64,000 nt of DNA. It comes from Sphingomonas ginkgonis (GTDB taxonomy: Bacteria > Pseudomonadota > Alphaproteobacteria > Sphingomonadales > Sphingomonadaceae). Shown here piece after piece: positions 55,997 to 63,910 of this stretch; the stretch's first letter is position 1, and every line of letters starts with the position of its first letter. The stretch is from the NCBI RefSeq assembly GCF_003970925.1, contig NZ_RWJF01000001.1, positions 1,234,501-1,298,500 on the forward strand, written 5' to 3'. Under the pieces are notes generated by a model that saw nothing but the letters and a program-made list of their open reading frames with translations, was not told the DNA's origin and did not search any database. The position numbers and the translations under genes were made by a program.

Positions 55997-57808
55997 GTGG
56001 ACGTGCTTGGCGACGTGCTCGGTTCGCTTCGGCTGACCGGCGGGGTCATCCTCGAGGGGCATGGCCGCGGTCGCTGGTGCGTATCCTCGCAGCTCCTCCC
56101 GGAGGACGTCTCCGCGCTGTTCCCGGGCGGCGGCCCGATGGTCGCCTATCATTATGTCGACCGTGGCCAGCTGTGGGCCGAGTGCGACGGGCATCGCCCG
56201 GTCACCGCGGGCGAGGGCTCGGTCATCCTCTGTCCGCGCAACCACCGCCACCGCCTGTTCACCGACCCCGCCCAGCCGGCGCGCGATTCGCACGAGTTCG
56301 TCAGCCTGACCGAAGGCTCGCTGGCGCGTTTCGCGGTCGGCGAGGGGGAGGAGAGCGCCGCCTTCTACTGCGGCTTCCTCGGGGTGGAGGCGGATCATCC
56401 GCTGCTCGACTGCCTGCCGCCGTTGATGGTGGTGAGCAGCCGCGACGGACAGAGCGGGGACTGGCTGCGCAGCAACCTGCGCTTCCTGAGCGAGACGAGG
56501 CCCCCGCCCGAGATGGTATCGCGGATCGCCGAGCTGCTGTTCGCCGATGCGGTGCGCAACTATGTCGGCGCGCTGCCGAAGGGTGCGCAGGGCTGGCTCG
56601 CCGGGCTGCGCGACCCGGCGGTGGCGCGGGCGCTCGCGATCATCCACGCGCGCTTCGCCGACGAACTCGACATCGAGCTGCTGGCCCGCGAGTCGGGCGT
56701 TTCGCGGAGCGTTCTCGGCGAGCGCTTCGTCAGCCTGCTCGGCGAGCCGCCGATGCGCTATTGCAGCCGGTGGCGGATGCGGGTCGCGGCGAAGCTGCTG
56801 CGCGAGGGGCGCGAGAACAGCGCGTCGATCGCCTACAGCGTCGGCTTCCAGAGCGAGGCCGCCTTCACCCGCGCCTTCAAGCGCGAATATGGCGAACCGC
56901 CGGCAACCTGGAAGAAGCGGCACGAGGAGCGCGAGCGTGCGGTCAGCGCGGCGCAGCGCCCGGCCGCGCTCCCCGAGCAGCAGGTCCGCTACTGCCACGC
57001 CCACGACGGCACTCGGCTCGCCTGGTCACGGGTCGGCAAGGGGCCGCCGCTGGTGAAGACCGCCAACTGGCTCAACCATATCGAGCAGGACTTCGCGAGC
57101 CCGCTGTGGCGGCACTGGCTGCACGAGCTGACCGCCGGCCACGCGCTGGTCCGCTATGACGAGCGCGCCAACGGCCTCTCCGACTGGGACACGCCGGAGA
57201 TCAGCTTCGAGGCGTTCGTCGACGATCTCGAGAGCGTGGTCGACTGCGCCCGGCTCGAGCGCTTCGACCTGCTCGGGATCAGCCAGGGCGCGGCGGTCGC
57301 GGTGGCGTTCGCCGTGCGCCACCCGGAGCAGGTCCGGCGAATGGTCCTGTGCGGCGGCTATGCGCAGGGCTGGAAGAAGCGCGCCCAGCCCGAGGAGGTG
57401 GCGCGGCGCGAGGCGATGCTGACCCTGACCGAACTCGGCTGGGGCGCCGAGAACCCGGCTTACCGCCAGCTCTTCACCAGCCTCTACATCCCCGACGCCA
57501 CGCTCGCCCAGCAGCACTGGTTCACCGACGTCCAGAAGTGGAGCGCCTCGGCCGAGAACGCGGTGCGGCTGCAGCGGGTCCTGTCGGAGATCGACGTCGC
57601 CGAACTGCTCCCCGCGGTGCGGGTCCCGACGCTGGTCCTCCACGCCCGCCACGACCAGGTGGTGCCCTATTCATGCGGCGAGCAGCTCGCCCGCAGCATT
57701 CCCGGGTCGACCTTCGTCCCGCTCGACAGCGGGAACCACATCCTGCTCGCCGACGAACCGGCGTGGAAGCTGTTCGTGCGCGAGACCCGCGCCTTCCTCG
57801 CCGACTGA
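55997..57808 (+). CDS. AraC-family regulator fused to an alpha/beta-hydrolase
   Basis: 603 aa from GTG 55997 (GAGGGA upstream). Three parts: an N-terminal cupin-like domain (to about 165; EGHGRGRWCVSSQLLPEDVS, GEGSVILCPRNHRHRLF), an AraC HTH pair (about 206-310; ELLARESGVSRSVLGERFVS, IAYSVGFQSEAAFTRAFKRE) and a complete alpha/beta-hydrolase from about 332 to the end with nucleophile S429 (LLGISQGAAVAV), acid D553 (HARHDQVVP) and H581 (DSGNHILL). A one-component regulator with a catalytic ligand domain is uncommon for AraC proteins. It is divergent from the peptide/diiron/OsmC operon and probably controls it. Confidence 0.9.
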   Translation: MDVLGDVLGSLRLTGGVILEGHGRGRWCVSSQLLPEDVSALFPGGGPMVAYHYVDRGQLWAECDGHRPVTAGEGSVILCPRNHRHRLFTDPAQPARDSHEFVSLTEGSLARFAVGEGEESAAFYCGFLGVEADHPLLDCLPPLMVVSSRDGQSGDWLRSNLRFLSETRPPPEMVSRIAELLFADAVRNYVGALPKGAQGWLAGLRDPAVARALAIIHARFADELDIELLARESGVSRSVLGERFVSLLGEPPMRYCSRWRMRVAAKLLREGRENSASIAYSVGFQSEAAFTRAFKREYGEPPATWKKRHEERERAVSAAQRPAALPEQQVRYCHAHDGTRLAWSRVGKGPPLVKTANWLNHIEQDFASPLWRHWLHELTAGHALVRYDERANGLSDWDTPEISFEAFVDDLESVVDCARLERFDLLGISQGAAVAVAFAVRHPEQVRRMVLCGGYAQGWKKRAQPEEVARREAMLTLTELGWGAENPAYRQLFTSLYIPDATLAQQHWFTDVQKWSASAENAVRLQRVLSEIDVAELLPAVRVPTLVLHARHDQVVPYSCGEQLARSIPGSTFVPLDSGNHILLADEPAWKLFVRETRAFLAD

Positions 57809-57815
57809 GCGGGGC

Positions 57816-58508
57816 CTAGCGGACCCGCGGGCCGCCGAACGGGAGCGGCGGGGGCGGCCGGCGATCGCGGCGCGGCAGCTGGGCCTGGTAGGCGACTCCG
57901 CAATGGTCGACGCAATAGGGGAAGCCCGGGTTGGCCTGGTTGCCGCAGAAGTGGAAATCGGGCTCGCCGGGATGGCCGATCGGCCACTTGCAGATGCGGT
58001 CGTTGAGATCGAGCAGGCTGGTCTTGTCGGCGATCTCCGGGCTCGGCTTGGCCGGGACCAGCCGGCGCGGCGGCGCGGGCGGGATCGGCGCCTGCTGCTC
58101 GCCCGGGCCCTGGCGGATGAACCCGCCCGGGCCGACCGAGCGATACTGGACGTTGGGGTCCGGCGCCGACGGGCGCTGCGGGGTCTGCGGTACCGGGACC
58201 GGGCGGGTCACGCGCGCCGGCGGCGTGCCGGTCGGGGCATCGCCCGCGGCGAGCTCGGCCGCGTCGCGCGCGGCAGGAACGGGATCGCGCGGCGCGGCGG
58301 CGGGCGCGGGCCGGGCGCTCGCCGCGGCGGCGCCCTTCTCCTCGCCGGGCTTCACCGGGGAAGGACGCGCCTCCAGCCCCAGTCGGTGCGCCTTGCCGAT
58401 GACGGCGTTGCGGCTGACCCCGCCAAGGTACTCGGCGATCTGGCTGGCGGTGGCGCCCTCGGCCCACATCGACTTCAGTCGCTCGATGCGCTCGTCGGTC
58501 CAGGACAT
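57816..58508 (-). CDS. gcrA: GcrA cell-cycle regulator
   Basis: 230 aa from ATG 58508. The N-terminal helix MSWTDERIERLKSMWAEGAT, ASQIAEYLGGVSRNAVIGKA and HRLGLEARPSP are the GcrA DNA/sigma-70 binding domain; the C-terminal CKWPIGHPGEPDFHFCGNQA segment with FPYCVDHC is the conserved zinc-like end. A Pro/Ala-rich linker of about 90 residues separates them. GcrA activates promoters methylated at GANTC by CcrM. Divergent from the ABC-2 permease gene. Confidence 0.95.
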   Translation of the reverse strand: MSWTDERIERLKSMWAEGATASQIAEYLGGVSRNAVIGKAHRLGLEARPSPVKPGEEKGAAAASARPAPAAAPRDPVPAARDAAELAAGDAPTGTPPARVTRPVPVPQTPQRPSAPDPNVQYRSVGPGGFIRQGPGEQQAPIPPAPPRRLVPAKPSPEIADKTSLLDLNDRICKWPIGHPGEPDFHFCGNQANPGFPYCVDHCGVAYQAQLPRRDRRPPPPLPFGGPRVR

Positions 58509-58591
58509 GCGTGTAGGTCTTCCTTCAAAAATCCGTGGGCGGCCGACGCGACGGTTGCTTGCCCGGGCGTCAGCCGATAGGCGCTGCCAAC

Positions 58592-59425
58592 GTGAACGAC
58601 CAGCCTTCAGCGTCAAACTGGGTCCGGGCGGAGCCCGGCCAGCCTCGGCTCAACGGCGTCAATTGGGGTGGCCTGAAGACCCTCTATATCAAGGAGGTCC
58701 GCCGTTTCTTCAAGGTCCAGCTGCAGACGGTCTGGGCACCGGCGATCACGACCCTCCTTTACCTCGTCATCTTCACCGTCGCGTTGGGCCGATCGGGGCG
58801 GACGGTGCTCGGCCATCCCTTCGCCGACTTCATCGCGCCCGGGCTGATCGTCATGGCGATGATCCAGAACGCCTTCGCCAATTCCAGCTTCTCGCTGCTG
58901 GTCGGCAAGATCCAGGGCACGATCGTCGACTATCTGATGCCGCCACTCTCGACCGGCGAGCTGCTCGCCGGGCTGGTGTCCGCCTCGGTGACCCGCGGGT
59001 TCCTGGTCGGCGGCGCGCTGTGGCTGGTGATGCTCTTCTATCCCGGCGTCCATGTCGCGGTGCACCACCCGCTGGCGGCGCTGTGGTTCGGCCTGATGGG
59101 GACGCTGCTGCTGTCCTTCCTCGGGGTGCTGACCTCGATCTGGGCGGAGAAGTTCGACCATGCGGCGGCGGTCACCAACTTCGTGGTGGCGCCGCTCTCG
59201 CTCCTGTCCGGCACCTTCTACTCGGTCGAATCGCTGGCGCCGACCTTCCGCGCGATCAGCCACGCCAACCCCTTCTTCTACATCATCTCGGGCTTCCGCT
59301 ACGGCTTCCTCGGAGAGGCCGATTCACCGGTCGTGCTTGGCGCCGTGGCGCTGCTCGTGGTGAACCTGCTGCTGTGGTGGCTGTGCTTCACGCTGCTCAG
59401 GCGCGGCTGGAAGATTAAGAGCTAG
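58592..59425 (+). CDS. ABC-2 type transporter permease
   Basis: 277 aa from GTG 58592. Six membrane helices, with GLKTLYIKEVRRFFKVQLQT before the first and the family signature FIAPGLIVMAMIQNAFANSS, LPFL...SGTFYSVESLAPTFRAI and NPFFYIISGFRYGFLG. Such permeases export lipids or polysaccharides with an ATP-binding subunit. No ATPase gene is adjacent; it is either elsewhere or the gene is an orphan. Confidence 0.9.
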   Translation: MNDQPSASNWVRAEPGQPRLNGVNWGGLKTLYIKEVRRFFKVQLQTVWAPAITTLLYLVIFTVALGRSGRTVLGHPFADFIAPGLIVMAMIQNAFANSSFSLLVGKIQGTIVDYLMPPLSTGELLAGLVSASVTRGFLVGGALWLVMLFYPGVHVAVHHPLAALWFGLMGTLLLSFLGVLTSIWAEKFDHAAAVTNFVVAPLSLLSGTFYSVESLAPTFRAISHANPFFYIISGFRYGFLGEADSPVVLGAVALLVVNLLLWWLCFTLLRRGWKIKS

Positions 59426-59463
59426 GCGGGAACCGCCGCCGCGGCCGGGCGGTTCGCCCGGTC

Positions 59464-59940
59464 ATGACCCAGACCATCGACACCGCCGACCGGATCGCCG
59501 TCGGCCTCGCCGCGGGGCTCGTCGGGACCGCGCTTATGACCCTGTCGCAGAAGGCCGAGATGGCGCTCACCGGCCGCCCCGAATCGACCACCCCGGCGAA
59601 GGCGGTCGAGCAGGTCAGCGGCGTCGCGCTCAAGGACGAGACGGCGGAGAAGCGCGCCTCCGTCCCGGTCCACTGGGCCTATGGCACGGCGCTCGGCACC
59701 GCGCTTGCCGGGCTCGAGCCGCTGCCGACCGCGGCGCGGACACCCGCCTTCTTTGGGCTGGCCTGGGGCAGTGGCGCCGCGCTGCTCAGCCGGCTCAGGC
59801 TCGCCAAGCCGCCGGCCGACCAGGACGGGCGGGAGCTGGCGATCGACCTTGGCCATCACCTCGTCTACGCGACCGGCGCGAGCCTTGCCTATGCGCTCGG
59901 CACCCGCTGGCTGGCCCAACGCCGCGCGGCCGCCGCATGA
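59464..59940 (+). CDS. Hypothetical small membrane protein
   Basis: 158 aa, about four hydrophobic segments (IAVGLAAGLVGTALMTLSQK, VHWAYGTALGTALAGLE, GLAWGSGAALLSRL, HLVYATGASLAYALG). Similar to small sphingomonad membrane proteins of unknown function. It lies 38 bases after the ABC-2 permease, same strand. Confidence 0.7.
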   Translation: MTQTIDTADRIAVGLAAGLVGTALMTLSQKAEMALTGRPESTTPAKAVEQVSGVALKDETAEKRASVPVHWAYGTALGTALAGLEPLPTAARTPAFFGLAWGSGAALLSRLRLAKPPADQDGRELAIDLGHHLVYATGASLAYALGTRWLAQRRAAAA

Positions 59941-60042
59941 CGGCCGGTTAATGAAGTTGAACCGCGGCTAACGGGTCCGTTCAGCCTCGAAACAAACGAG
60001 CTCCCCTAGAAGCGACCCATCAACGCTCAAGGGAGAGCCGAC

Positions 60043-60504
60043 ATGAAGAAGTTCCTGATCGCCGCCGCTGTCGCCGCCTCGGCCCTCAGCGCGACGGCCC
60101 CGGCCGCGGCGCAGTGGTACCCGCAGCCGCAGCAGCCGGGCTATGGCTACAACAACTATGGCTACGGCAACGGGCGCGGCCTGATGCAGCGGGTCGAGCG
60201 CATCCGCTGGCAGATCCGCATGCTCGACCAGCGCGACCGGCTGTCGAACCGCGAGGCGGCCTATCTCGACAACGAGGCACGCGACCTGCTGCAGCGCATC
60301 CGCTACTCGGCCGGCGATGGCGTCAACCCGCGTGAGCGCCAGGCGCTCGAGTGGCGCGTCCAGCGGCTCGAGCAGCGCGTCCGCGCCGAGGCCAACGACG
60401 GCAACTGGCGCGCCGGCGGCTTCCGCGACCGTGATCGGGACGGCCGTCCCGACCGTTACGAGGACGACCGCGGCTACGACCATGACGGGCGCTGGGACCG
60501 CTAA
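60043..60504 (+). CDS. Secreted Arg/Gly/Tyr-rich helical protein
   Basis: 153 aa. Signal peptide MKKFLIAAAVAASALSATAP with cleavage near AAA-QW, a QYGYNNYGYGN-type low-complexity segment, then a long basic amphipathic region (RVERIRWQIRMLDQRDRLSN) and an acidic RDRDGRPDRYEDDRG tail. Looks like a periplasmic helical protein; function unknown. A GGGAGAG ribosome site precedes ATG 60043 and a strong terminator follows. Confidence 0.75.
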   Translation: MKKFLIAAAVAASALSATAPAAAQWYPQPQQPGYGYNNYGYGNGRGLMQRVERIRWQIRMLDQRDRLSNREAAYLDNEARDLLQRIRYSAGDGVNPRERQALEWRVQRLEQRVRAEANDGNWRAGGFRDRDRDGRPDRYEDDRGYDHDGRWDR

Positions 60505-60530
60505 GCGGCACCAGAGCTGACGAACGGAGG

Positions 60531-60562
60531 GGCGCTCCGGCTTTGCGGCCGGGGCGCCTTTT
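60531..60562 (+). terminator. Rho-independent terminator
   Basis: GGCGCTCCGGC (60531-60541) pairs with GCCGGGGCGCC (60548-60558) around TTTGCG, followed by TTTT. It ends the transcript of the secreted protein before argD. Confidence 0.9.
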
Positions 60563-60645
60563 CCTGTGCGGGGCAGGCGCCTATAGGCCCGACAGGCGCG
60601 GCGGGGGCCGCGTCCGACATCTTCATTCCTTCAAGGAGCCCTCAC

Positions 60646-61833
60646 ATGGCCATCACCCCACTCATGCCCGTCTATCCGCGGTGCGAGGTGCGGCCGGTCC
60701 GAGGCGAAGGCGTCTACCTCTACGGGGAGAATGGCGAGCGCTATCTCGACTTCGCCAGCGGGATCGCGGTCAACCTGCTTGGTCACGGCCATCCCCATCT
60801 CACCCAGGCGATCCAGCGCCAGGCCGAGACCCTGATCCATGTCTCCAACCTCTACGGCAGCCCACAGGGCGAGGCGCTGGCGCAGCGGCTGGTCGACCTC
60901 ACCTTCGCCGACACGGTCTTCTTCACCAACTCGGGCGCCGAGGCGGTCGAGTGCGCGATCAAAACCGCGCGCCGCTATCACTATGCCAAGGGCAACCCGC
61001 ACAAATATGAGCTAATCAGCTTCAAGAACGCCTTCCACGGCCGGACGCTGGGGACGATCAGCGCGACCGATCAGCCCAAGATGCGCGACGGGTTCGAGCC
61101 GCTGCTCGAGGGCTTCACCGTGGTGCCGTTCGACGATCTCAACGCGGCCTGCGCGGCGATCACCGAGCGCACTGCCGGCTTCCTGCTCGAGCCGGTGCAG
61201 GGCGAAGGCGGGATTCGCCCGGCCAGCCCCGAGTTCATGAAGGGTCTGCGCGCGCTCGCCGACGAGCACGACCTGATGCTGGTGCTCGACGAGGTCCAGT
61301 GCGGCGTCGCCCGCACCGGCACGCTCTATGCGCACGAACAGTATGGCATCACCCCCGACATCATGGCGACCGCCAAGGGAATCGGCGGCGGCTTCCCGAT
61401 GGGCGCCTGTCTCGCCACTGAGAAGGCGGCGGCGGGGATGACCTTCGGCACCCACGGCTCGACCTACGGCGGCAACCCGCTTGCGATGGCGGCGGGTCAG
61501 GCGGTGCTCGACATCGTCACCGACCCGGCCTTCCTCGCCCAAGTCACCGGCATGGGCGAACGTCTTCGCGCCGCGCTCGAGCAGATGATTCCCAACCACG
61601 ACCAGCTGTTCGACAGCGTGCGCGGCCTGGGCCTGATGCTCGGCATCAAGATGCGCACCGACAGCCGCGACTTCGTCAATTACCTCCGCGGCAAGGGCAT
61701 CCTGCTGGTCGCGGCCGGCGACAACGTCGTCCGCGTGCTTCCCCCGCTGATCATCGACGAGGCCAACATCCGCGAATTCGTCGACGCGCTGAGCGCGGCG
61801 GCGGCGGACTATGCGGTGCCGGCGGCGGCGTAG
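60646..61833 (+). CDS. argD: Acetylornithine aminotransferase
   Basis: 395 aa PLP enzyme of arginine (and lysine) synthesis. Signatures RYLDFASGIAVNLLGHGHPH, FFTNSGAEAVECAIKTAR, LILDEVQ-type segment LMLVLDEVQCGVARTGTLYA and PLP lysine K244 in ATAKGIGGGFPMGA. ATG 60646 has AAGGAG 9 bases upstream. In related genomes argF usually follows; here the next gene lies on the other strand and hslO comes after it, so argF has been lost or moved. Confidence 0.96.
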   Translation: MAITPLMPVYPRCEVRPVRGEGVYLYGENGERYLDFASGIAVNLLGHGHPHLTQAIQRQAETLIHVSNLYGSPQGEALAQRLVDLTFADTVFFTNSGAEAVECAIKTARRYHYAKGNPHKYELISFKNAFHGRTLGTISATDQPKMRDGFEPLLEGFTVVPFDDLNAACAAITERTAGFLLEPVQGEGGIRPASPEFMKGLRALADEHDLMLVLDEVQCGVARTGTLYAHEQYGITPDIMATAKGIGGGFPMGACLATEKAAAGMTFGTHGSTYGGNPLAMAAGQAVLDIVTDPAFLAQVTGMGERLRAALEQMIPNHDQLFDSVRGLGLMLGIKMRTDSRDFVNYLRGKGILLVAAGDNVVRVLPPLIIDEANIREFVDALSAAAADYAVPAAA

Positions 61834-61887
61834 CCTGCCGGTCTCTGCGGAGCGGCCACCAACCCTCGGAACGACGCTGGTCTGAGA

Positions 61888-62352
61888 CTATCTGCTCAGC
61901 GCCCGCGCTCCGAGCCCGACCACCAGCGCTGCCGCGCCGACGATCAGCGCATCCTCGATGAGGCCGGTCTTCGTCTGGCCGTGTTTCACCATCGTCTGCT
62001 TGCGCGCAAGCCAGGTCGGGAAGGAGGCGAGGACCGCGGCGGTCGCGCCCGCCCAGGCGCCGGTGCGCTTCTCCTCGGGCCGGGCGAGGCTGGCGCCGGC
62101 GATCGCGCCGGTGGCCAGGCGAGCCGCGAGCCCGGCCGGCACGATCCGGTCGGGCGCCGACTTCATCTTGTCCCCGTAGAGTTCGCCGAGCGCGAGCGCA
62201 GCGGTGCCGGCCGCCACCCAGGGGTTGGCAAGCCACTTCATCCGCCCTTCCTGCTCGGGCAGCCGTCCGGCGGCGCTGGCGAGGCTGACGGCGGCGAGCG
62301 GGGTCATCGAGCGGGCGCCGGCGGTGGCGCCGACGAGGGCGGAGGCGAGCAT
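61888..62352 (-). CDS. DUF4126-like membrane protein
   Basis: 154 aa, Ala/Gly-rich, about four membrane segments; MLASALVGATAGARSMTPLA at the start and NPWVAAGTAALALGELYGDK in the middle match small DUF4126-type proteins. Function unknown. It is convergent with argD and divergent from hslO, sitting where argF would be expected. Confidence 0.75.
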   Translation of the reverse strand: MLASALVGATAGARSMTPLAAVSLASAAGRLPEQEGRMKWLANPWVAAGTAALALGELYGDKMKSAPDRIVPAGLAARLATGAIAGASLARPEEKRTGAWAGATAAVLASFPTWLARKQTMVKHGQTKTGLIEDALIVGAAALVVGLGARALSR

Positions 62353-62447
62353 GGCAGGTCCTTCGGTCTGTTCACGCGATCAACGCGCCGGCCCCCGGCG
62401 CGGTCCCGTTCTTGTTCGCCACCGGACGGCTTCCTATCTCGCCCGCA

Positions 62448-63359
62448 ATGACTTCCGACAATCTGACCCTCGACGTGGCGCTCAGCGTCGTCATTCCCGA
62501 GCGCCACGCCCGCGGCCGCGCGGCCCGGCTCGGCCCCGCGCTCGCCAGCATTCTCGCCAATCACAAATATCCGCCGGTCCTCGAGAAGCTGCTGGCCGAG
62601 GCGCTGGTGCTGACCGCGCTCCTCGGTTCGCTGCTCAAGGACCCGGGCGGGCAGCTCACCATTCAGGCCCAGACTGAGGGCGGCGCGATCGACCTGCTGG
62701 TCTGCGACTATCTCGGCGGCGAGCTGCGCGGCTATGTCCGCCATGACGCGGAGAAGATCGCCGATCTCGGCCCCAACGCCAGCCTCAAGAGCCTGTTCGG
62801 GCGCGGCTATCTCGCGATCACCTTCGACCAGCCGGCGACCGACGAGCGCTACCAAGGGATCGTCCCGCTGGAGGGCGACAGCCTGGCCGAGGCGGCGCAG
62901 AGCTATTTCAGCCAGTCCGAGCAGATCCCGAGCCTGATCCGGCTCGCCGTGCGCCGCGACGAGGCGGGCGAGTGGATTGGCGGCGGGCTCCTGTTCCAGC
63001 ACCTCCCCGAGGGCGAGGAGGGTCGCGAGCGGCTCCACACGCGCCTCGACCATCCCGACTGGGATCATGTCGCGGCGCTCGCCGGGACGATCCGCCCGGA
63101 GGAGCTAACCGACCCCGCGCTGCCGCTCGACACGATCGTCTGGCGGCTGTTCCACGAGGAAGCCGAGGTGCGCACGCTTGCGCCTGTCGCGCTGTCGCGC
63201 GGCTGCCGCTGCGACCCCGACTATGTCCGTTCGGTGATCGCCCGCTTTCCGGCGGAGGACCGCGCAGAAATGGCCGACGAGAGCGGTCTCATCAAGGTCG
63301 ATTGTGCCTTTTGCGCGACGAGCTTCCCGATCCACTTCGATCGCGCTGATCTGTGTTAA
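62448..63359 (+). CDS. hslO: Redox-regulated chaperone Hsp33
   Basis: 303 aa from ATG 62448. N-terminal Hsp33 domain (LDVALSVVIPERHARGRAAR, YPPVLEKLLAEALVLTALLG, YFSQSEQIPSLIRLAV) and the C-terminal zinc switch with SRGCRCDPDYV and KVDCAFCATSF, the C-x-C...C-x2-C site that releases zinc on oxidation and activates holdase function. Upstream in-frame ATG 62412 adds unconserved residues. Confidence 0.96.
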   Translation: MTSDNLTLDVALSVVIPERHARGRAARLGPALASILANHKYPPVLEKLLAEALVLTALLGSLLKDPGGQLTIQAQTEGGAIDLLVCDYLGGELRGYVRHDAEKIADLGPNASLKSLFGRGYLAITFDQPATDERYQGIVPLEGDSLAEAAQSYFSQSEQIPSLIRLAVRRDEAGEWIGGGLLFQHLPEGEEGRERLHTRLDHPDWDHVAALAGTIRPEELTDPALPLDTIVWRLFHEEAEVRTLAPVALSRGCRCDPDYVRSVIARFPAEDRAEMADESGLIKVDCAFCATSFPIHFDRADLC

Positions 63360-63369
63360 GCTGAGAGCA

Positions 63370-63741
63370 ATGTTGCTCCGATTCGCCACGGCGCTCGCCG
63401 CCTTCGTCCTGACCGCGGGCGCGGTCCATGCCTTCCCCGGCGTGGAGGGCGGCGCATGGGAAGTCAGCCGCTCGGCAGCGGGCGGCAATGCGGCGCGGGT
63501 CTGCGTGCCCGACATCGCGGTGCTCGCCCAGTGGGAGCATCGCGGCCAGCCTTGTACCCGGGTGGTGATCAGCCGGACCCCGGCGGGCGAGGTCATTCAT
63601 TACACCTGCCCGGGCGGCGGCTTCGGGCAGACCAAGGTGACGATGATCACCCCGCGCACGCTGCGGCTCGAGACCCAGGGGATCAGCGGCGGCCTGCCGT
63701 TCGCCTACACGCTGACCGCGCGCCGGGTCGGCGGCTGCTGA
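63370..63741 (+). CDS. DUF3617-like secreted protein
   Basis: 123 aa from ATG 63370. Signal peptide LLRFATALAAFVLTAGAVHA, then GVEGGAWEVSRSAAGGNAAR, QWEHRGQPCTRVVISRTPAG, YTCPGGGFGQTKVTMITPRT and a terminal Cys. The G-W-E-V start with paired cysteines and this hslO-queC setting match DUF3617-like sphingomonad proteins. Function unknown. Confidence 0.8.
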   Translation: MLLRFATALAAFVLTAGAVHAFPGVEGGAWEVSRSAAGGNAARVCVPDIAVLAQWEHRGQPCTRVVISRTPAGEVIHYTCPGGGFGQTKVTMITPRTLRLETQGISGGLPFAYTLTARRVGGC

Positions 63742-63750
63742 GATCCATTA

Positions 63751-63910
63751 AGGCTCTGTTTAACAAGCCTGTGCTAGCGCTTTCCTCGTGCTTCTCGTGG
63801 AGCACGTATTCCTCCCTTCGGGTAAGAGCCCGACACCTGGGCCGCTTCGACAGATTGCCGGGCGGCCCTCTCTTTTGAGTCGACGCCGCTTCGACTAAGG
63901 CGCGCCCGTC
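63751..63910 (+). ncRNA. Structured leader or small RNA upstream of queC
   Basis: The 169-base gap before queC is unusually rich in stems: CGTGCT/AGCACG (63787-63792 with 63801-63806), a CCC-TTC-GGG hairpin (63814-63822), an alternative GCCC/GGGC pairing (63828-63831 with 63839-63842), a terminator (63839-63876) and AGTCGA/TCGACT (63878-63896). The GCCC/GGGC helix and the terminator use the same bases, the layout of an attenuator or riboswitch. queC makes the precursor of queuosine, but no known preQ1 aptamer was recognised by eye. A free small RNA is the alternative. Confidence 0.5.
63839..63876 (+). terminator. Intrinsic terminator inside the queC leader
   Basis: GGGCCGC (63839-63845) and GCGGCCC (63862-63868) form a perfect 7-bp stem followed directly by TCTCTTTT. 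It precedes the queC start by 35 bases, so it would end transcription before queC unless an alternative fold forms. Confidence 0.75.
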
